The translations under genes and the position numbers were made by a program. 64,000 nucleotides of DNA, taken from the NCBI GenBank assembly GCA_003550325.1, contig QKWP01000237.1, positions 266,994 to 330,993 of the forward strand, written 5' to 3'. Positions 46,600 through 58,925 of the stretch are shown here, in pieces (positions within the stretch are counted from its first letter, which is position 1; every line of letters starts with the position of its first letter). The stretch comes from Gigaspora rosea (lineage: Eukaryota; Glomeromycota; Glomeromycetes; Diversisporales; Gigasporaceae). The notes below the pieces were generated by a model. That model searched no databases. It was not told the origin of the DNA and saw only the letters and a program-made list of their open reading frames with translations.

Positions 46600-47965
46600 T
46601 TACGAGTAGTGCAAAGAGTAGAAGTTAAACTTATTTAAAATGCTATTATAAAAGTGCAATATGTGGATATATAGGTGAAAGAGCCACAATCGATAAGGTT
46701 ACTATATATTATTACTGGCTCTAGATGATTTCTGAAATCAAAAATTTTGTAAAGAGGTGCAAAATATATCAACAAAGAGGGTGACCCATGACATATGAAC
46801 CTTTACACCCCATAAAGCTTGCACAGTTGTTTGATTATATTGGAATTGATTTTGTCAGACCACTTCCTCAGACCAAACAAGAAAATAAATATTTAATTGT
46901 GGCCACAGAATCCTTAACTAAATAGTCTGAAGTTCAAGTGCTATCTAATTGCAGAAGTGAATTTGTGGCCTTGTTTTTGATGGATCTAATAATTAGTAGA
47001 CATGGGTGTTCAAAGGAAATTATATCCAACCAAGATACACATTTTGATAATAAAATTATTAAAAATTTGTATCAGCAACTAAATATAAAATATGTAATCT
47101 TGTCAAGTTATCATCTCCAAACAAAAGTCAAGTAAAGAGGTTCAATCGAGCATTATGTGGAATTTTGTCAAAGTGTATAATTCAATATACCAAAGATTGT
47201 GATAAATTTGTTCAATTAGCATTGTTTACCTATTGAACTTTGCAATATAACACTACTTAATATAAGCTCTTTTACTTAGTTTATGGCCGTGAGATAAGAT
47301 TACTCATTGAGCATGACATAACGATATATCCTAATAAAGCAAATAAAGCAATTGATGAAGAAAATTTTCAATTGCTGTATTTTTGTGTAATAATGCACAT
47401 GTGTGTTATTTTGAAATTGCCACTTTTTTACAAATCACCTATTTGCATCAAAATAATGCACATGTGCGTCCTGATATAATACACCTCCTCTTCTAAGAAT
47501 TTCACTATAAATATAATTATAGTTACATGTCTATTAAATTTTGGCAATGTTGATTTGTAATATCGCACATGTGTGTCTTGAAATAATGTACAAGTACTCA
47601 AAATATGTACAAGTGTGCATTATTACACAAAAATATGGTAGTAATTCTTGCTAAAGTAGTGACAATAATAAATAATTTAAGAAACGCTCATGCTAAAGCT
47701 TTGGAAAATATCAAACATTCACAAGATGAACAAAAAATAGAGTATATTAATCCACACCCTCTATAGAGTTATTCTATTGGTGATAAAGTTTGGCACTATA
47801 GGGCAAAGCTTGATTCTTGAAAGGGTAGAAAATTATAACTACAATAGCCTGGGCCCTACCAGATGCATGAAGTGTTTAGAAATAGTACTTACAAATTAAG
47901 GACATTAGATAAAAAAGTATTGGCACAAAGTATACATGTCAGCTTACTGAAACTATACATAGATT
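46600..47965 (+). pseudogene. Ty3-type integrase, decayed and interrupted
   Basis: The zinc-binding part reads ATIDKVTLYYYW...FVKRCKIYQQRG (about 46688-46785). The catalytic core follows with YIGIDFVRPLPQTKQENKYL, then EVQVLSNCRSEFVALFLMDL and IISNQDTHFDNKIIKNLYQQ: the first two acidic residues are kept. Then SSYHLQTKVK and, in other frames, RFNRAL and ILSKCIIQYTKDCDKFVQLA. A 260-bp MITE lies at 47375-47635, after which VVTIINNLRNAHAKALENIK, GDKVWHYRAKLDS and STYKLRTLDKKVLAQSIHVS give the C-terminal SH3-like part and end of pol near 47965. No 3' LTR recognised. Confidence 0.75.
47375..47635. mobile_element. MITE with TTTTTGTGTAATAATGCAC ends, inside the integrase
   Basis: Left TGTATTTTTGTGTAATAATG and right, inverted, CATATTTTTGTGTAATAATG give inverted ends of about 22 bp. 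A second member of the family is at 50545-50770, sharing the internal TTTCACTATAAATATAATTA and TAGT.ACATGTCTATTAAAT. Confidence 0.8.
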
Positions 47966-48489
47966 AAATTCTACATTATTTCCTTCTGAAACTATGAGTC
48001 ACAAAAATTCCTAACAATCAACTATGATAATAAGGATTGAAAATTAGTTAAAAAAATAAATAATAATAAAAAATTTTATGTCGTAGCTAATGCTGAAAAT
48101 GGCTGATGTTAAAATTCATGTGATCATCCAATGATCATTTGTTTTTGTATGTTGACTTGTCAAATGAGGTGCATCAACTTGTCCAACTTGTCAAATAAAG
48201 TGCGTCAATATAGTCTAGCAAAAATAACCTGTTGTGCTTAGCTATTTAATATAAAAGTCAAAGCTATGCAGCTTAGCTATACATATAACAATCTTGTATA
48301 TAAATACTTTGAAACCTTGTAGCACCTTGGTATGTATATACAGTAAGTACTGTACGTACCTACTTAAAAATACGATATTGTATATTAAAGCTATAGCTAT
48401 TATTTCAAATTAGAAAAAGGTTTAAGTGCTAAGATAGCATTAACACGAAAGAAAAGAAAAATTGTTTGGGTTATATGTAAGAAAAAAAA

Positions 48490-50320
48490 AGGTTAGTGGG
48501 TTCTGTAAATTTTATGATTCTATACTAGGTTATAAAAAGTGACTAGAAATATTGGAATCTTATATTCTGCTTGCTTTACCTGCAATTTCAATACTTTACT
48601 GATTTTAATATCACAGGTCACTAGTCTATAAAAAGGCAAATATGTTTTTTTTTTAAAAAAAAAGTTAGTAGGCTCCATTAACTTCGCAATACTATACAGA
48701 TTATAGGCTTACACTATTTGCTTTGCCTGTAATTTTAATATTTTTACTAGTTTATCACTATAAATAAGGTTAATGATTTTATGACTTTCATAGTTTTTTG
48801 AGTTCTCTGAAGCACTCTTAATACTTATAGAATTGTAAACTATGACATCTTTTCAAAAAAAAAGTTAGTAAATTCTGTAAATTTTGTGACTTTGTACTAG
48901 GCTATGAATTCAACTTGAATATTAAACTTACTAAGTCTACTTTGCCTGCAATTTTATATTCTCTGGTTTCAACACTACTGGTTATTGGTTTATAAAAAAA
49001 AGATTAGTTGCTTTTATAGCTTTTATAGGTTGAATTCTATAAAAGTAAGCTTAATACACATGGAATATTAAACAATGACAGTAAATTATCTTATTTTAAA
49101 AAAAAAAAAAGAAATAAGTTCTGTGAACTTTGTGACTCCAGATTTTATACTGGACTATGAAATTCAACTAGAAATACTGAAGTCTTATACTCTGTCTGTT
49201 TGCCTACAACTATCACTGGTCATTGACCTATTAAAAAAGGTTAGTAGCTTTTATAGTCTTTATAGTTTTTGAATCATATAAAAGCAAGCTTAATATTCAT
49301 GTAATTGTAAACTATGATAGTGAATTTGAATATGACTTATTTCAAGAAAAAACAAAAAGTTAGTGGGCTCCATGAAATTCATGATTATATGGGCTATAAA
49401 TTCGACTAGAAATATTGCTATCTACTTTGCCTGCAATTTAATGCTTTATTAGTTCTAACATTACTAGTTGTTGATCTATAAAAAAAAAAAGTTAATGGCT
49501 TCATAGTTTTTGAATTCTATAAAGATATGTTTAATACTCATTGAATTGTAAATTGTAGTAGTGAATTCGAATGCAATATCATCTAAAAAAAATATTAGTG
49601 CACTTTATGAACTTTGTGATTTTATACTGTTTATATTGTATTATGAAATGTGACTAAAAATATTTTACCTGCAATTTCAATACTTAACTGTTTTCAATAT
49701 TACTTGTCTATAAAAAAATTAGTAGATTTTATGGTCTTTAGAGTTTTGAGTTCTATAAAGGCAAGCTTAATACTTATAGAATCTTAAATTATGACAGTAA
49801 ATTCGAATGTGATACTCTCAAAAAAAAAAAAAAGTTGTGAGCTCTGTAACCTCATAATTCTATACTAGAACAATTAAATACGACTAGAAATATTAAAGTT
49901 TTTTGTCTGCTTTACCTACAATTATACTGGTTTTAACATCACAGTCTATTGGTTTACAAAGAAGGTTAGTAGCTTTATGGCTTCCATAATTTTGAGTTCT
50001 ATAAAGGCAACTTAATACTTATAAAATATAAATTTTGATGAAAATTATAATAGTAAATTTGAATGTATTTCTTTTTTTTAAAAAAAATAAAATAAGGGTA
50101 GTGGCTCTGAGCTTTACGATTCTATACTAGTCTAACATCATTGGTCACTAGTATCGCTGGTATATAAAAAAAGGTTAGTTCCTTTATAGTTTTTGAATTC
50201 TATGAAGACAAGTTTAATATTTAAAATCATAAATTAGAATTATAAATTATAACAGTGAATCCAAATACAATGTTATTTTTTTTTTAAAAAAAAATTAGAA
50301 TCGTGAACATAATCGAAAAA
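48490..50320 (+). repeat. left-arm tandem array, about eight units of 175-270 bp
   Basis: Units begin after an A-run with GTTAGTGGGCTCTGTGAACT-like sequence near 48490, 48664, 48863, 49106, 49357, 49590, 49830 and 50098. Each has a mid-point second A-run with GGTTAGTAGCTTTTATAG, then TTCTATAAAGGCAAGCTTAA and GTGAATTCGAATGTGAT before the next A-run. Copies are 75-90 percent alike by eye and vary in internal deletions. Confidence 0.85.
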
Positions 50321-50433
50321 TATAAAGTGAATAATATTAGAAGTTAGTATTTATTATTTTTTCAAGATTCTTACTATCAAAATTTGGTATTAACTACCCA
50401 TTCTTAAATATATAACCCTAATCCTATCACCTA

Positions 50434-50510
50434 ACTCTATTGCTAACCTCTATTGCTAACCTCTATTGCTAACCCCTATTGCTAACCCTATTGCTACCCT
50501 ATCGCTAACT
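50434..50510. repeat. minisatellite, CTCTATTGCTAAC, about six units
   Basis: Units of 12-14 bp with small variations (CCCTATTGCTAACC). Resembles a telomere-like motif only superficially. Confidence 0.8.
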
Positions 50511-50544
50511 CAAATGTGTTGCCAAAACTTTAATACTAATATAT

Positions 50545-50770
50545 TGCTAATGTATCGCCAAATGTACCATATTTTCATGTAATAACACATGTATGCATTA
50601 TGTCAAAATTGCTACTTGTTTAAAAATCGCCTATTTGTCTCAAAATAAAACACATGTGCATCATGAAATCACGACCCTCTCCCCTAAGAGTTTCACTATA
50701 AATATAATTATAGTCACATGTCTATTAAATTTTGCAATATTGAGGTGAGCATTATTACACAAAAATATAG
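50545..50770. mobile_element. second MITE of the GTGTAATAATGCAC family
   Basis: ACCATATTTTCATGTAATAA at the left and inverted GCATTATTACACAAAAATAT at the right, with the same internal blocks as 47375-47635 but more diverged ends. Confidence 0.7.
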
Positions 50771-51169
50771 TAAAATCATTTGCATTGTTTTGATGAAATC
50801 TGTTTGGTGCTGATTATTCAGAAAAAAATTGTATAAATAGTAGTTTATGTAAGTTGTTTTTTTTTATTTCAACTATGCTAGCAGTTCCAAAGCACCAAAC
50901 AAATATCAAGATATTGTTAATTACTTTTAATCCAAAAAAAATACTGAAAAATATTCATGATTCTAGTGCGAAGTTTAATTTTAAACATTAGTGCAAAAAG
51001 TTCAAGTTTGATGAAATAGTATTTTTATCTTTCTGCTATAGTTAAAAATGGTGAAATTATCTCTAATATATATTGTATAGTTTTTAAATATGATATTGAA
51101 CTACATGATTTGTTATTAAAAAAATTTCATGATTAATCTTATTATTGCTACTATATATCATCCAATATA

Positions 51170-52693
51170 CAGTCAGACCTCTCTAAGTGCACCCTCCCTA
51201 AGTGCACACCCTTCTTAAGTGCACACCTTAGCCCGGTCCTAAGCTTGGGACTTAATGATAAGTGCACACCCTCCAACTTCTGCATGTGCATAGATTTTGT
51301 GGTCCCAGACTTATATATGCACTTCCATAAAGCACGCATGTGATATTCAACCAATTAAAATACTGGATGACCATGTGATTTGAATATTATTTTATCATAT
51401 CCACGAATTTTTGGAATTTATTATTAAAAATTACAACAATCTTTAACAGTGAATAACTTTTGTTCCACTAGTCCGTTTTTGATGAAACAACTACCAAAAT
51501 GTTCACATTGATGAGACGATTATAATGAACTCAAAATCGTTAAAATCTAATCATTGGATCCAGAAATCATTAATGATTTGTGTCACTTCAGGTATATATA
51601 GATTTAAAAAACCAATATAAGGGAGATGAGGGTATTATGGACAGGTTAAAGTTTCTACTAATAAAACTTTTTAATAATCAAATAGATTTTTATACAATTT
51701 TTATTATTTGAACTATGCTTAATAAAGAATAAATTACTGTAAAAAAATCTTTATATCATATATAGTTTTAGATATAAATAATTAGTACACAAAATAGAAC
51801 ATAAAAACTAAATTTTAGAGAAAAGGGGGGTATTGTGGACACAATGAATAATTTTTGATCTACTGGCCCGTTTTGGATGATTTTACTACCAAAATGACCG
51901 TCTTAGCGAGAAGATTCTAACAAGCACAAAATCATTAAAATCTAATCACGGGATCCCAAGATAATCAAAGGTTTATTATGCAAAAATTTGCAGATTTACT
52001 AATTAAATTCAAATATATATAAAAATTTATATTTTGCATAAATAATGTTATCTTGTGATCTAGTAATCAGAATTGGATAATTTTTATACCATTCGATTCG
52101 TCTCTCTGAGCTGATTCGAATGGTATAAAAATCATCCAATTCTGATCACTATATTGCAAGATATCTGCCCTGTCCACAATACCCCCCTGTCCACAATACC
52201 CCCACCTCCCTTATAAATTCCTGAAGTGACACAACTGTTAACGATCACTGGTTCTAGTGATTGGTTGTTAGCGATTTTGGGTTCATTAGAACCGTCTCAT
52301 CAATGTGAACATTTTGGCAGTTGTTTCATCAAAAACGGACTGGTAGAACATAAGTTATTCACTGTTAAAATTTTCGGAATTTTTAATAGTAAATTCCAAA
52401 AATACATGGATATGTTAAGATTTTTCATTCATTATGTCATGAAATTAAATGATTCCCAGATCTTAAAGTAATACCATTTTCTACTCTTTCTCTTTTATTT
52501 CAACAACAAAACTATAGATAATATGAATATCACCTAGTTTTGGCATTCCTAAACACAAGTATTATCAATTATATGCATTAGTTCTTTCTTCTGATTGGCT
52601 ATACATTTTTTATATATTTCTATAAATGCACACCCTCTATAAATGCACACTCATGCCCAGTCCTAATGGCATGCACTTAGAGAGATCTGACTG
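51170..52693. mobile_element. pogo/Tc1-like non-autonomous element inserted at TA, with 260-bp internal foldback
   Basis: CAGTCAGACCTCTCTAAG (51170) pairs with CTTAGAGAGATCTGACTG (52693), one mismatch, flanked by TA on both sides. Subterminal AAGTGCACACCCT repeats occur at both ends. Inside, 51396-51655 and 52155-52413 are inverted copies of each other, and the 500-bp centre contains further diverged copies of the same module plus a 70-bp hairpin (about 52070-52145). No transposase. Confidence 0.8.
52070..52145. repeat. hairpin with ATTCGATTCGT core
   Basis: AGAATTGGAT.ATTTTTATACC and ATTCGATTCGTCTC pair with GATTCGAATGGTATAAAAAT and ATCCAATTCT. Closely related to the hairpin at 17345-17402. 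Confidence 0.75.
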
Positions 52694-53331
52694 TATTCTG
52701 TACTTTCAGAAAAACATATTGGTATTATACAAGTGAAAGTGCAGAAATATATTAACAAATGTTCAGTTTGCACTATTAATTCCTCTATTAAAGAAAAACT
52801 GATATGAAGTCAGTTATATCTGTGGCACCATGGCAGCACATTCAAATAGATTTAGTTAATTTTTACAATTTTGTAACTGTTAATTATGGGCTTGTATGGT
52901 TACTTACTTGTGTATATAGTTTTGTATCTCATTGTAGTTCCTATTAAAAACAAAGAAGTGGGTACTGTTGCTGCACATCTTATTAAAGATATTTTTAAAA
53001 TCCTGGGCCAACCAAAAGTACTCCAAAGTAATAATGAAAGGGAGTTTGAAGAAATCGTAAAACAAGTTTGTAAAATTTTCAATTTCTGAATTAAGCATGG
53101 CCATTCCTACTATTCCCAGTCTCAAGGGCAAATAGAATGACTTAACCAAATGATTGGTCGCAGTTTTACAAAACTTTTGTGAGATAATAATAATCAACTC
53201 CAAAGAAAGAATTGGATAAATGTAATAGATGCATTTGTTATCTCTTATAACTCTATAGTTTACAAAGCGTATAGACACACACCCCATGAAGTTATATTCA
53301 GATAGAATATGCACTATGTGTATGAAATATC

Positions 53332-53487
53332 AAATACTGACCAAACTAATAAATTAGAGATAGACACTGACCAGGCTAATGAAATAGAGGTAGACACTAA
53401 GCAAACTAATAAAATAGAAGTAAACACTGACAATTCAGAAACAAATGAAATAGAAGTAGACACTTCAGAAACAAATGAGGATGTTTA
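53332..53487 (+). repeat. coding-type tandem repeat, about 36-bp unit
   Basis: Units like GACACTGACCAGGCTAATGA and AATAGAGGTAGACACT encode TDQANEIEVDT-like acidic repeats, about four units, just 3' of the integrase core. Ends in a stop at 53488. Confidence 0.75.
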
Positions 53488-54110
53488 AAACAATATGATT
53501 AATCTAGAGGATATTATACAGCAATGTATATTATGAGTATCATGAATTTAAGTGGTTAGGTTTAGACAAATAGATGTATAGAGCAAAATTTGAAAATTTA
53601 CTACTGTATATAAAAATGCAATGTCTAATGAATTTCTATACAAAATTTTCTTTTTTAGAATTATCTAAGTTGTATTAGAGTTCTTTGGGGTCCTGGTGAT
53701 GTTTAGGCTGATTTGTTTGATGTTTACCATAGTAAACAAATAAAACAATTGCATGTCATGTTATGTAATAATTACTGTGGGTTCCTTGATAAAGTATTGC
53801 AGTAGGTAGTAGTTTTAGTAACTTGTTTTCTTTTTTTAGTTTGTAAATGCTATTTTAGGAAAGTATTATACAAAGCTATGTCAACAGGAAAGGTCCATCG
53901 AAAAAAAACAGCTAACAATACAATTGAACCTGGAACTCCTGTCAGCATTGTGCTGGACTATAATACAAATTCACAAATGCAAAGGAAAAAGTTGCAACCA
54001 ATGTTTTCTCAAACAGGCATATTTAAAAGATTAACCTCTAACAGAACCCCGGACATCTAGTATAGAGATCATATTTTAAGTTTTCAGCAAAAACCCCTGA
54101 AATTTAAAAA

Positions 54111-55225
54111 GTAAAAAAACAGTTTTTGGTAATAAACTTAGTATCGAGTAGTCCAATTTGAATGAACTTTTTTTTAAAATGAAGCACTGCTCTAACAAAA
54201 AAAAGCTCATTCAATTCTGATTACTGAATCAAAAGTTATCTAAAAAATATATATTTGTAGTTTTTAGCAAATTGGGCCAAAATTGGCAAAATCCAAATAT
54301 GATCTATATGAGAGATATTTGGGTCCTTCTTTAACAATCATATGGCAATTGTAGAGGTTGATAGCAAAGATATGCCTATCCCAATCAAATAAATTAAAGT
54401 GACCAAATCTTATATATTATTAAATTTCTTTAAATTTTTTTTTTTTCAAAAAATTGAATTTAAATTTTTAAAATATTTTTTTTATATAAACTGATTTTTT
54501 TTTGAATTTAATATTTTTGTGCATGTGCGCTGTAGTACACCTCATATGATTTGGTATAATAGGAAATTAAAACAACCAAAATAACCTATTTTTTTGTTAG
54601 TTAGAGTTAGGGTAAGGTTAGAATAGTGTATAGATGAGTAAAGGGATTTTATAGTAAATTTTGCAAGGAATTTTTTTTGTTAAAGCATGAAGAGTGGTTT
54701 CATAAGCAAAATTATGATTCACAAGCGATTTTTTAAAAGATCTCTATTTTTTTGATTTCATATTACATCTGATTCTACAATCTAATTGGTTTATCAGATA
54801 GGTGCATTACAATGCATATACTAAATTATATAACCCTTTTTTTCTTATTAAAAAATTGATTTTTTTTTATAAAAAATCGAATTTTTTTTCTTTTTGATTA
54901 AATTTTTTCCAATTTTGTTTATAAAAAATTAAATTTTTTTTATAAAAATCGAATATTTTTTTAAAAAAAAATCAATTTTTTCTATATATATATACAAAGA
55001 AAAAATTTTTAAATATTTTTTTAGAAAAAATTATATAGATATATATATACTTTATATATATAATCAAATAAAATAAATTTGCAAGATAAAAATTGCCTGT
55101 AAAACTTTATTTTTTATTACAGAGTACAAATCATTGTTACAAGTTTTTGCTGCATTAAGGTTTATAAAAATTAGAACACTTCAATTTTTTGTGCATTTAG
55201 TTAGTGTTGTAATCATAGTGTAATA
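54111..55225. other. non-coding, low-complexity core of the large element
   Basis: 54420-55075 is dominated by T- and A-runs with AAAAATTGAATTT/AAATCGATTTTT-type short inverted pieces. 54590-54735 carries another copy of the shared module (TATAGTAAATTTTGCAAGG then the T-run and AGTGGTTTCATAAGCAAAAT). Confidence 0.55.
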
Positions 55226-55229
55226 CACA

Positions 55230-56950
55230 CTATAGAATTCAAAAGCCACCAATCTTCTTGTAGACCAGCGATGTTAGAACTAATAAATTTTTTTTTTTTG
55301 AAATTCAAATCACATTCGAATTCACTATCATAATTTACAATTCTATGAGCATTAAGTTGCCTTTATAGAACTCAAAAACGAAAAAGCCCATAAAAGCCAC
55401 TAACCTTTTTTATAGTTCAGCAATAATAGAACCAGTAAAGTAATCTTTTTTTTGAAATAAAGGCATATTAGAATTTATTTTCATAATTTATAATCCCACA
55501 ATCCCAGAGTATTAAGCTTGCCTTTATAGAACTCAAAACTATGAAGCCACTACCCTTTTTTTACAGATTAGTAATAATAAAACTAGTAAAGTATTAAAGT
55601 TTCAGATAAAGTAAATAGTGTAAGGCTTAAATACATTTTATAATCTAGTATAGAATTGCAAAGTTTCACAGAGTCTGCTACATACTAGCCTTTTTTTTGA
55701 AAATAAAGTCATATTTGAATTTACTATCATAATTTACAATTTCATATTATTAAGCTTGCCTTCGTAAAACTCAAAAATCATAAGGGTAATAATAGCACTA
55801 ACCTTTTTTTATAGACCAGTAATCAGTGATGTTGAAACCAGCAAAGTATAAAATCACAAAGTTCACAGAGCCCACTATTTGTTTTTGGAGGGATCAGATA
55901 GCATATTCGAATTCACTATCATGATATAGAATTTCATGAGTATTAAGCTTGCCTTTATAGAACTCAAAAAACTATGAGAATATAAAGCTATAGACTAGTG
56001 GCCAGTAGCCATAATAGTAGAACCAATGAAGTATTGAAATTGCAGGCAAAACTGAATGAGATTTCAATATTCTGGCTGCATTTCATAATCCAGTACAGTC
56101 AAACCTCACAATAGTCACATGCCAAAATTGGACTCTATGTGCCTATTGCGAGTTTGTAACTAATGCGAGCCAAAATTTATATATAGTATATATAATTAAA
56201 TAGGAAAATTAAGGGTGACTATAGCGAGATTGTAACTAATGCGAGCCAAAATTTATATATAGTATATATAATTAAATAGGAAAATTAAGGGTGACTATAG
56301 CAAGATTGTAACTAATGCGAATGTGACTATTGCAGGGTTATACTTTATAAATCATAAAGTTTATAGAGCCCACTAACCTTTTTTTTGATTTTGAGAAGTT
56401 GCATTCGAATTCACTGCCACAATATCGTAAGTATTAATTAGTCTTGCCTTTACAGAATTCAAAAACTATGAAGGCCATTAAAGCTACTAACCTTTTTTAC
56501 AGACTAGTGATGTTAGAACCAGTGAAGTATTGAAAGAAAATGGAATGTAAGACTTGTAGCCTAGTTAGAATTGCGAAGTTCACAGAGCCACTAACTTTTT
56601 TTTGAAATGAAGAAGCTGCATTTATTTCACTATCATAATTTACAATTCTATGAGTATTACAGCTTGCTTTATAGAAGTCAAAAACTGAGAAGGCCATAAA
56701 ATAACCACTCTATTTTTATAGATTAAAGAGTTAGAAATAGTCTGTACTAAATTGCGGATGAAGCAAACAAAGTATAAGACTGGTTGCATTTTATATTTCA
56801 ACTTAAAATCGTGAGGTCACTAACCTTTTTTTTTTTAACTAGCAATACTCCAATTTTTTACAGCATCAAATTACCCTGTTATGTTATATAAAAATTAAAA
56901 TAACTGTGCAAAACTGCTAACCTTTTTTTCACAATGGTACTTGAATTTTT
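55230..56950 (-). repeat. right-arm tandem array, inverted copy of the left-arm unit
   Basis: Units in minus sense, ending with CCACTAACCTTTTTT-type joints (about 55405, 55555, 55800, 56385, 56490, 56590, 56820) and containing CACATTCGAATTCACTATCA and TTAAGCTTGCCTTTATAGAA. Same unit as 48490-50320, giving the element arms of about 2 kb in inverted orientation. Confidence 0.85.
56096..56345. mobile_element. pogo-like MITE at TA inside the right array
   Basis: CAGTCAAACCTCACAATAGT at the left; right end inverted reads AGTATAACCCTGCAATAGTC. Inserted in a unit that otherwise runs ATAATCCAG-TA-TAAATCATAAAG. Contains a direct duplication of about 76 bp (GCGAGCCAAAATTTATATAT ... GGGTGACTATAGC). Confidence 0.75.
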
Positions 56951-57156
56951 GGTACTTTCATTTATGCCATTAATTATAACGTATTGTATATCAGATATAC
57001 TATGAAATTCAACAAAAAAAATAAAAAATTAGTTGTGGCACATAATGCACCTCGTTTGACAAGTTGGACAAGTTGACGCACCTCATTTGACAAGTTGATG
57101 TATCGAGAACAAATAATCATCAGATGATCATGTGAATTTTAGCATTAGCTGTGACA

Positions 57157-57950
57157 ATTATTTTATTGTTAATCAATACTGCTTCTAATATCAGTTTATT
57201 ATTATTAAATAGTTTGTTAATTTGCATAATAAAAAAAATTTATTTATTTCATCAAATAGAAGTCTCTAAACTCCCAAATAAGATTTTTACTCTTATTTAT
57301 TTCCGAAATACATCTAGATCTCTTTGTCTGGCTACTAATAACATCTGACATATATGTAAGTTAGAAAAGAATACACAAAGTACAAACTTTATGCATAAAT
57401 CTTTTTTTTATATTAATCAATATAGAGTTACTTTATTTGATTGATACATTATAAATATCTTATCCGGATATAACCGTTATTCTTTTATCTGAATAGGTTA
57501 TAAAACTAGTTATTAGATTTGTTAAAGGTTATAACTTTTGGATAAAGAGTTATCCGAACTAACTCCAATAAGAAAATTACAAGTATGGTAATGATCAGCA
57601 ATTTATATACATTTCAGTAATCAAGTTGAATTTTTTGATTGGTCGATAGCGTAACAGATGGCTTTTAAAATTAAGTTTTAGAATCAAATTTACTTTATTA
57701 AATCTGAAGTTATAATATTTTAAAAAAATATAGATTTTTATATATAGACTAGTACATGATTATATGGCAGCTGCACCACTAAATTTCAACCAACTATATA
57801 TAGATTTGTAGATAGCATAATGGCATATGACACAGTCGTGATTATTTATAGTCGACTTAATTTATTAAATTGGCTAAGCTAATGGTTAAAAATCAGATTA
57901 GCAGTTATACCAAATTAACTATTCATAGTGTAAAACATATTTAAATAGAC
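57157..57950. other. non-coding spacer
   Basis: No gene. TTATCCGGATATAACCG/GGTTATAAC and ATAACTTTTGGATAA near 57460-57555 form another short-motif array. Confidence 0.4.
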
Positions 57951-57954
57951 TTGT

Positions 57955-58150
57955 TTTAAGCTAATCTTACATCATTATGTTTTGGCTTCACTTCGCTTGG
58001 CAGTTTTAAGCTAGCTTACATATGTTTTGGCCTCACTTTGCTCGGCAGTCTTAAGCTAACTTATATTTAATGTTTTGGCCTCACTTCACTTGGCAGCTTT
58101 AAGCTAGCCTTATATTTTTATGTTTTGGTCTCACTTCGCTTAGCAGATTT
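57955..58150. repeat. minisatellite, about 58-bp unit, four copies
   Basis: TTTAAGCTAGC...TATGTTTTGGCCTCACTTCG, then CTTGGCAG; four imperfect copies. Confidence 0.85.
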
Positions 58151-58309
58151 AAATACTATATTAGTTTTTTGTCCATGCTTCTGACACTGAAATTTTTTAT
58201 TACCATGGTTTTCATCAAAAATTAGGGCAAACAAATTTTTTTTGGAATTATTTGCTATTTCAATGACCACTGTATACAGTTTAAAGTTGTATTAGTTTGC
58301 AATATAATT

Positions 58310-58925
58310 TTCATGATTTCTACTAAGTTATGTAAGAAAATTCTGTAACACTTATCGCTATTCTGGCAGCCACAGTGTGGTTGAGTTATTTTGCATTAGA
58401 ATTCCCTTGATTTTATAGGGATAAATTTGAATTAGTTTGTATTGAAGTTCTTAATTCTTTCATAAAAAATTCTGTTGCAAAGCCTACTAACTATTTGGTG
58501 ACTACAGTACGTGATTAAGATTGAATTAATTTGCAGTGAAATTATTATATCAAATTATTGCAATTTCTTCCATGAGTTACTATACAAAACATACTATTTC
58601 AGCTACTACAGTATCGGTTAGAGAGGGTTTGTATTGGAATTGACTTTTATTTCTTATGTAGTTGAGTGAGTTGCATTGGAATTATATACTAGTTACTATA
58701 AAACTATTCTGGTAATAAGAGTTGGAATTATCATAAAAAATTCTGCTATAAACCTATTCGACACATAATACATAGTTAAGATTGAGTTTGCATTAATTTG
58801 TATTATGAATTACTGTAAGGTTGAGTTAGTTTGCATTGGAATTGTTATAGTTTCTATCGTGAGATACTGTAAAAATTCAGTTACAAACCTTACTATTTTG
58901 GCAATACATAGCACGCAACTCACTA
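58310..58925. repeat. degenerate tandem repeat, about 105-bp unit
   Basis: Recurring AAAATTCTG(T)TACAAACCTACT, GTGACTACAGTACGTG and GAGTTAGTTTGCATTGGAAT. Related sequence in minus sense at about 8640-9010 and in 37040-37200. Confidence 0.65.

Larger units (their letters stand above)
50800..54110 (+). pseudogene. integrase-type transposase (Ginger / KRAB-A-integrase-like), split by a pogo-like element
   Basis: N-terminal part before 51165 is poorly readable (LSLIYIVQF, then MINLIIATIYHP). After the inserted element (51170-52693) reading resumes with HIGIIQVKVQKYINKCSVCT, an H2C2 zinc-binding part, then WQHIQIDLV (first catalytic Asp), FVTVNYG, VVPIKNKEVGTVAAHLIKDI with FKILGQPKVLQSNNEREFEE, where the second Asp (usually QSDNG.EF) reads N, and SYYSQSQGQIE..NQMIGRS with the catalytic Glu region. 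A TDQ/EIEVD-rich tandem repeat follows (53332-53487), and an SH3-like tail at 53878-54057: KKTANNTIEPGTPVSIVLDY and RKKLQPMFSQTGIFKRL. Many stops; inactive. Confidence 0.7.
48079..57156. mobile_element. 9.1-kb terminal-inverted-repeat element with tandem-array arms and integrase-type transposase (Ginger-like)
   Basis: Left end TGTCGTAGCTAATGCT (48079) pairs with right end AGCATTAGCTGTGACA (57156 inward TGTCACAGC...). The inverted ends run about 110-120 bp, with ATTCAYRTGATCATC and repeated GACAAGTTG.ACAAGTTGACGCACCTC motifs, and a 17-bp indel. Just inside are arrays of a long tandem repeat, direct on the left (48490-50320), inverted on the right (55230-56950). The core carries a decayed integrase-like transposase. 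TGT-starting ends and an integrase-type enzyme suggest the Ginger group. Flanking tetramers TTTA and ATTA agree at only 3 of 4, so the 4-bp duplication expected of that group is not proven. Confidence 0.65.

Noticed and set aside
40897-47965. Endogenous retrovirus
   Set aside because: Gag-PR-RT-RH-IN order is that of a Ty3-type retrotransposon; no envelope-like frame and no LTR pair found.
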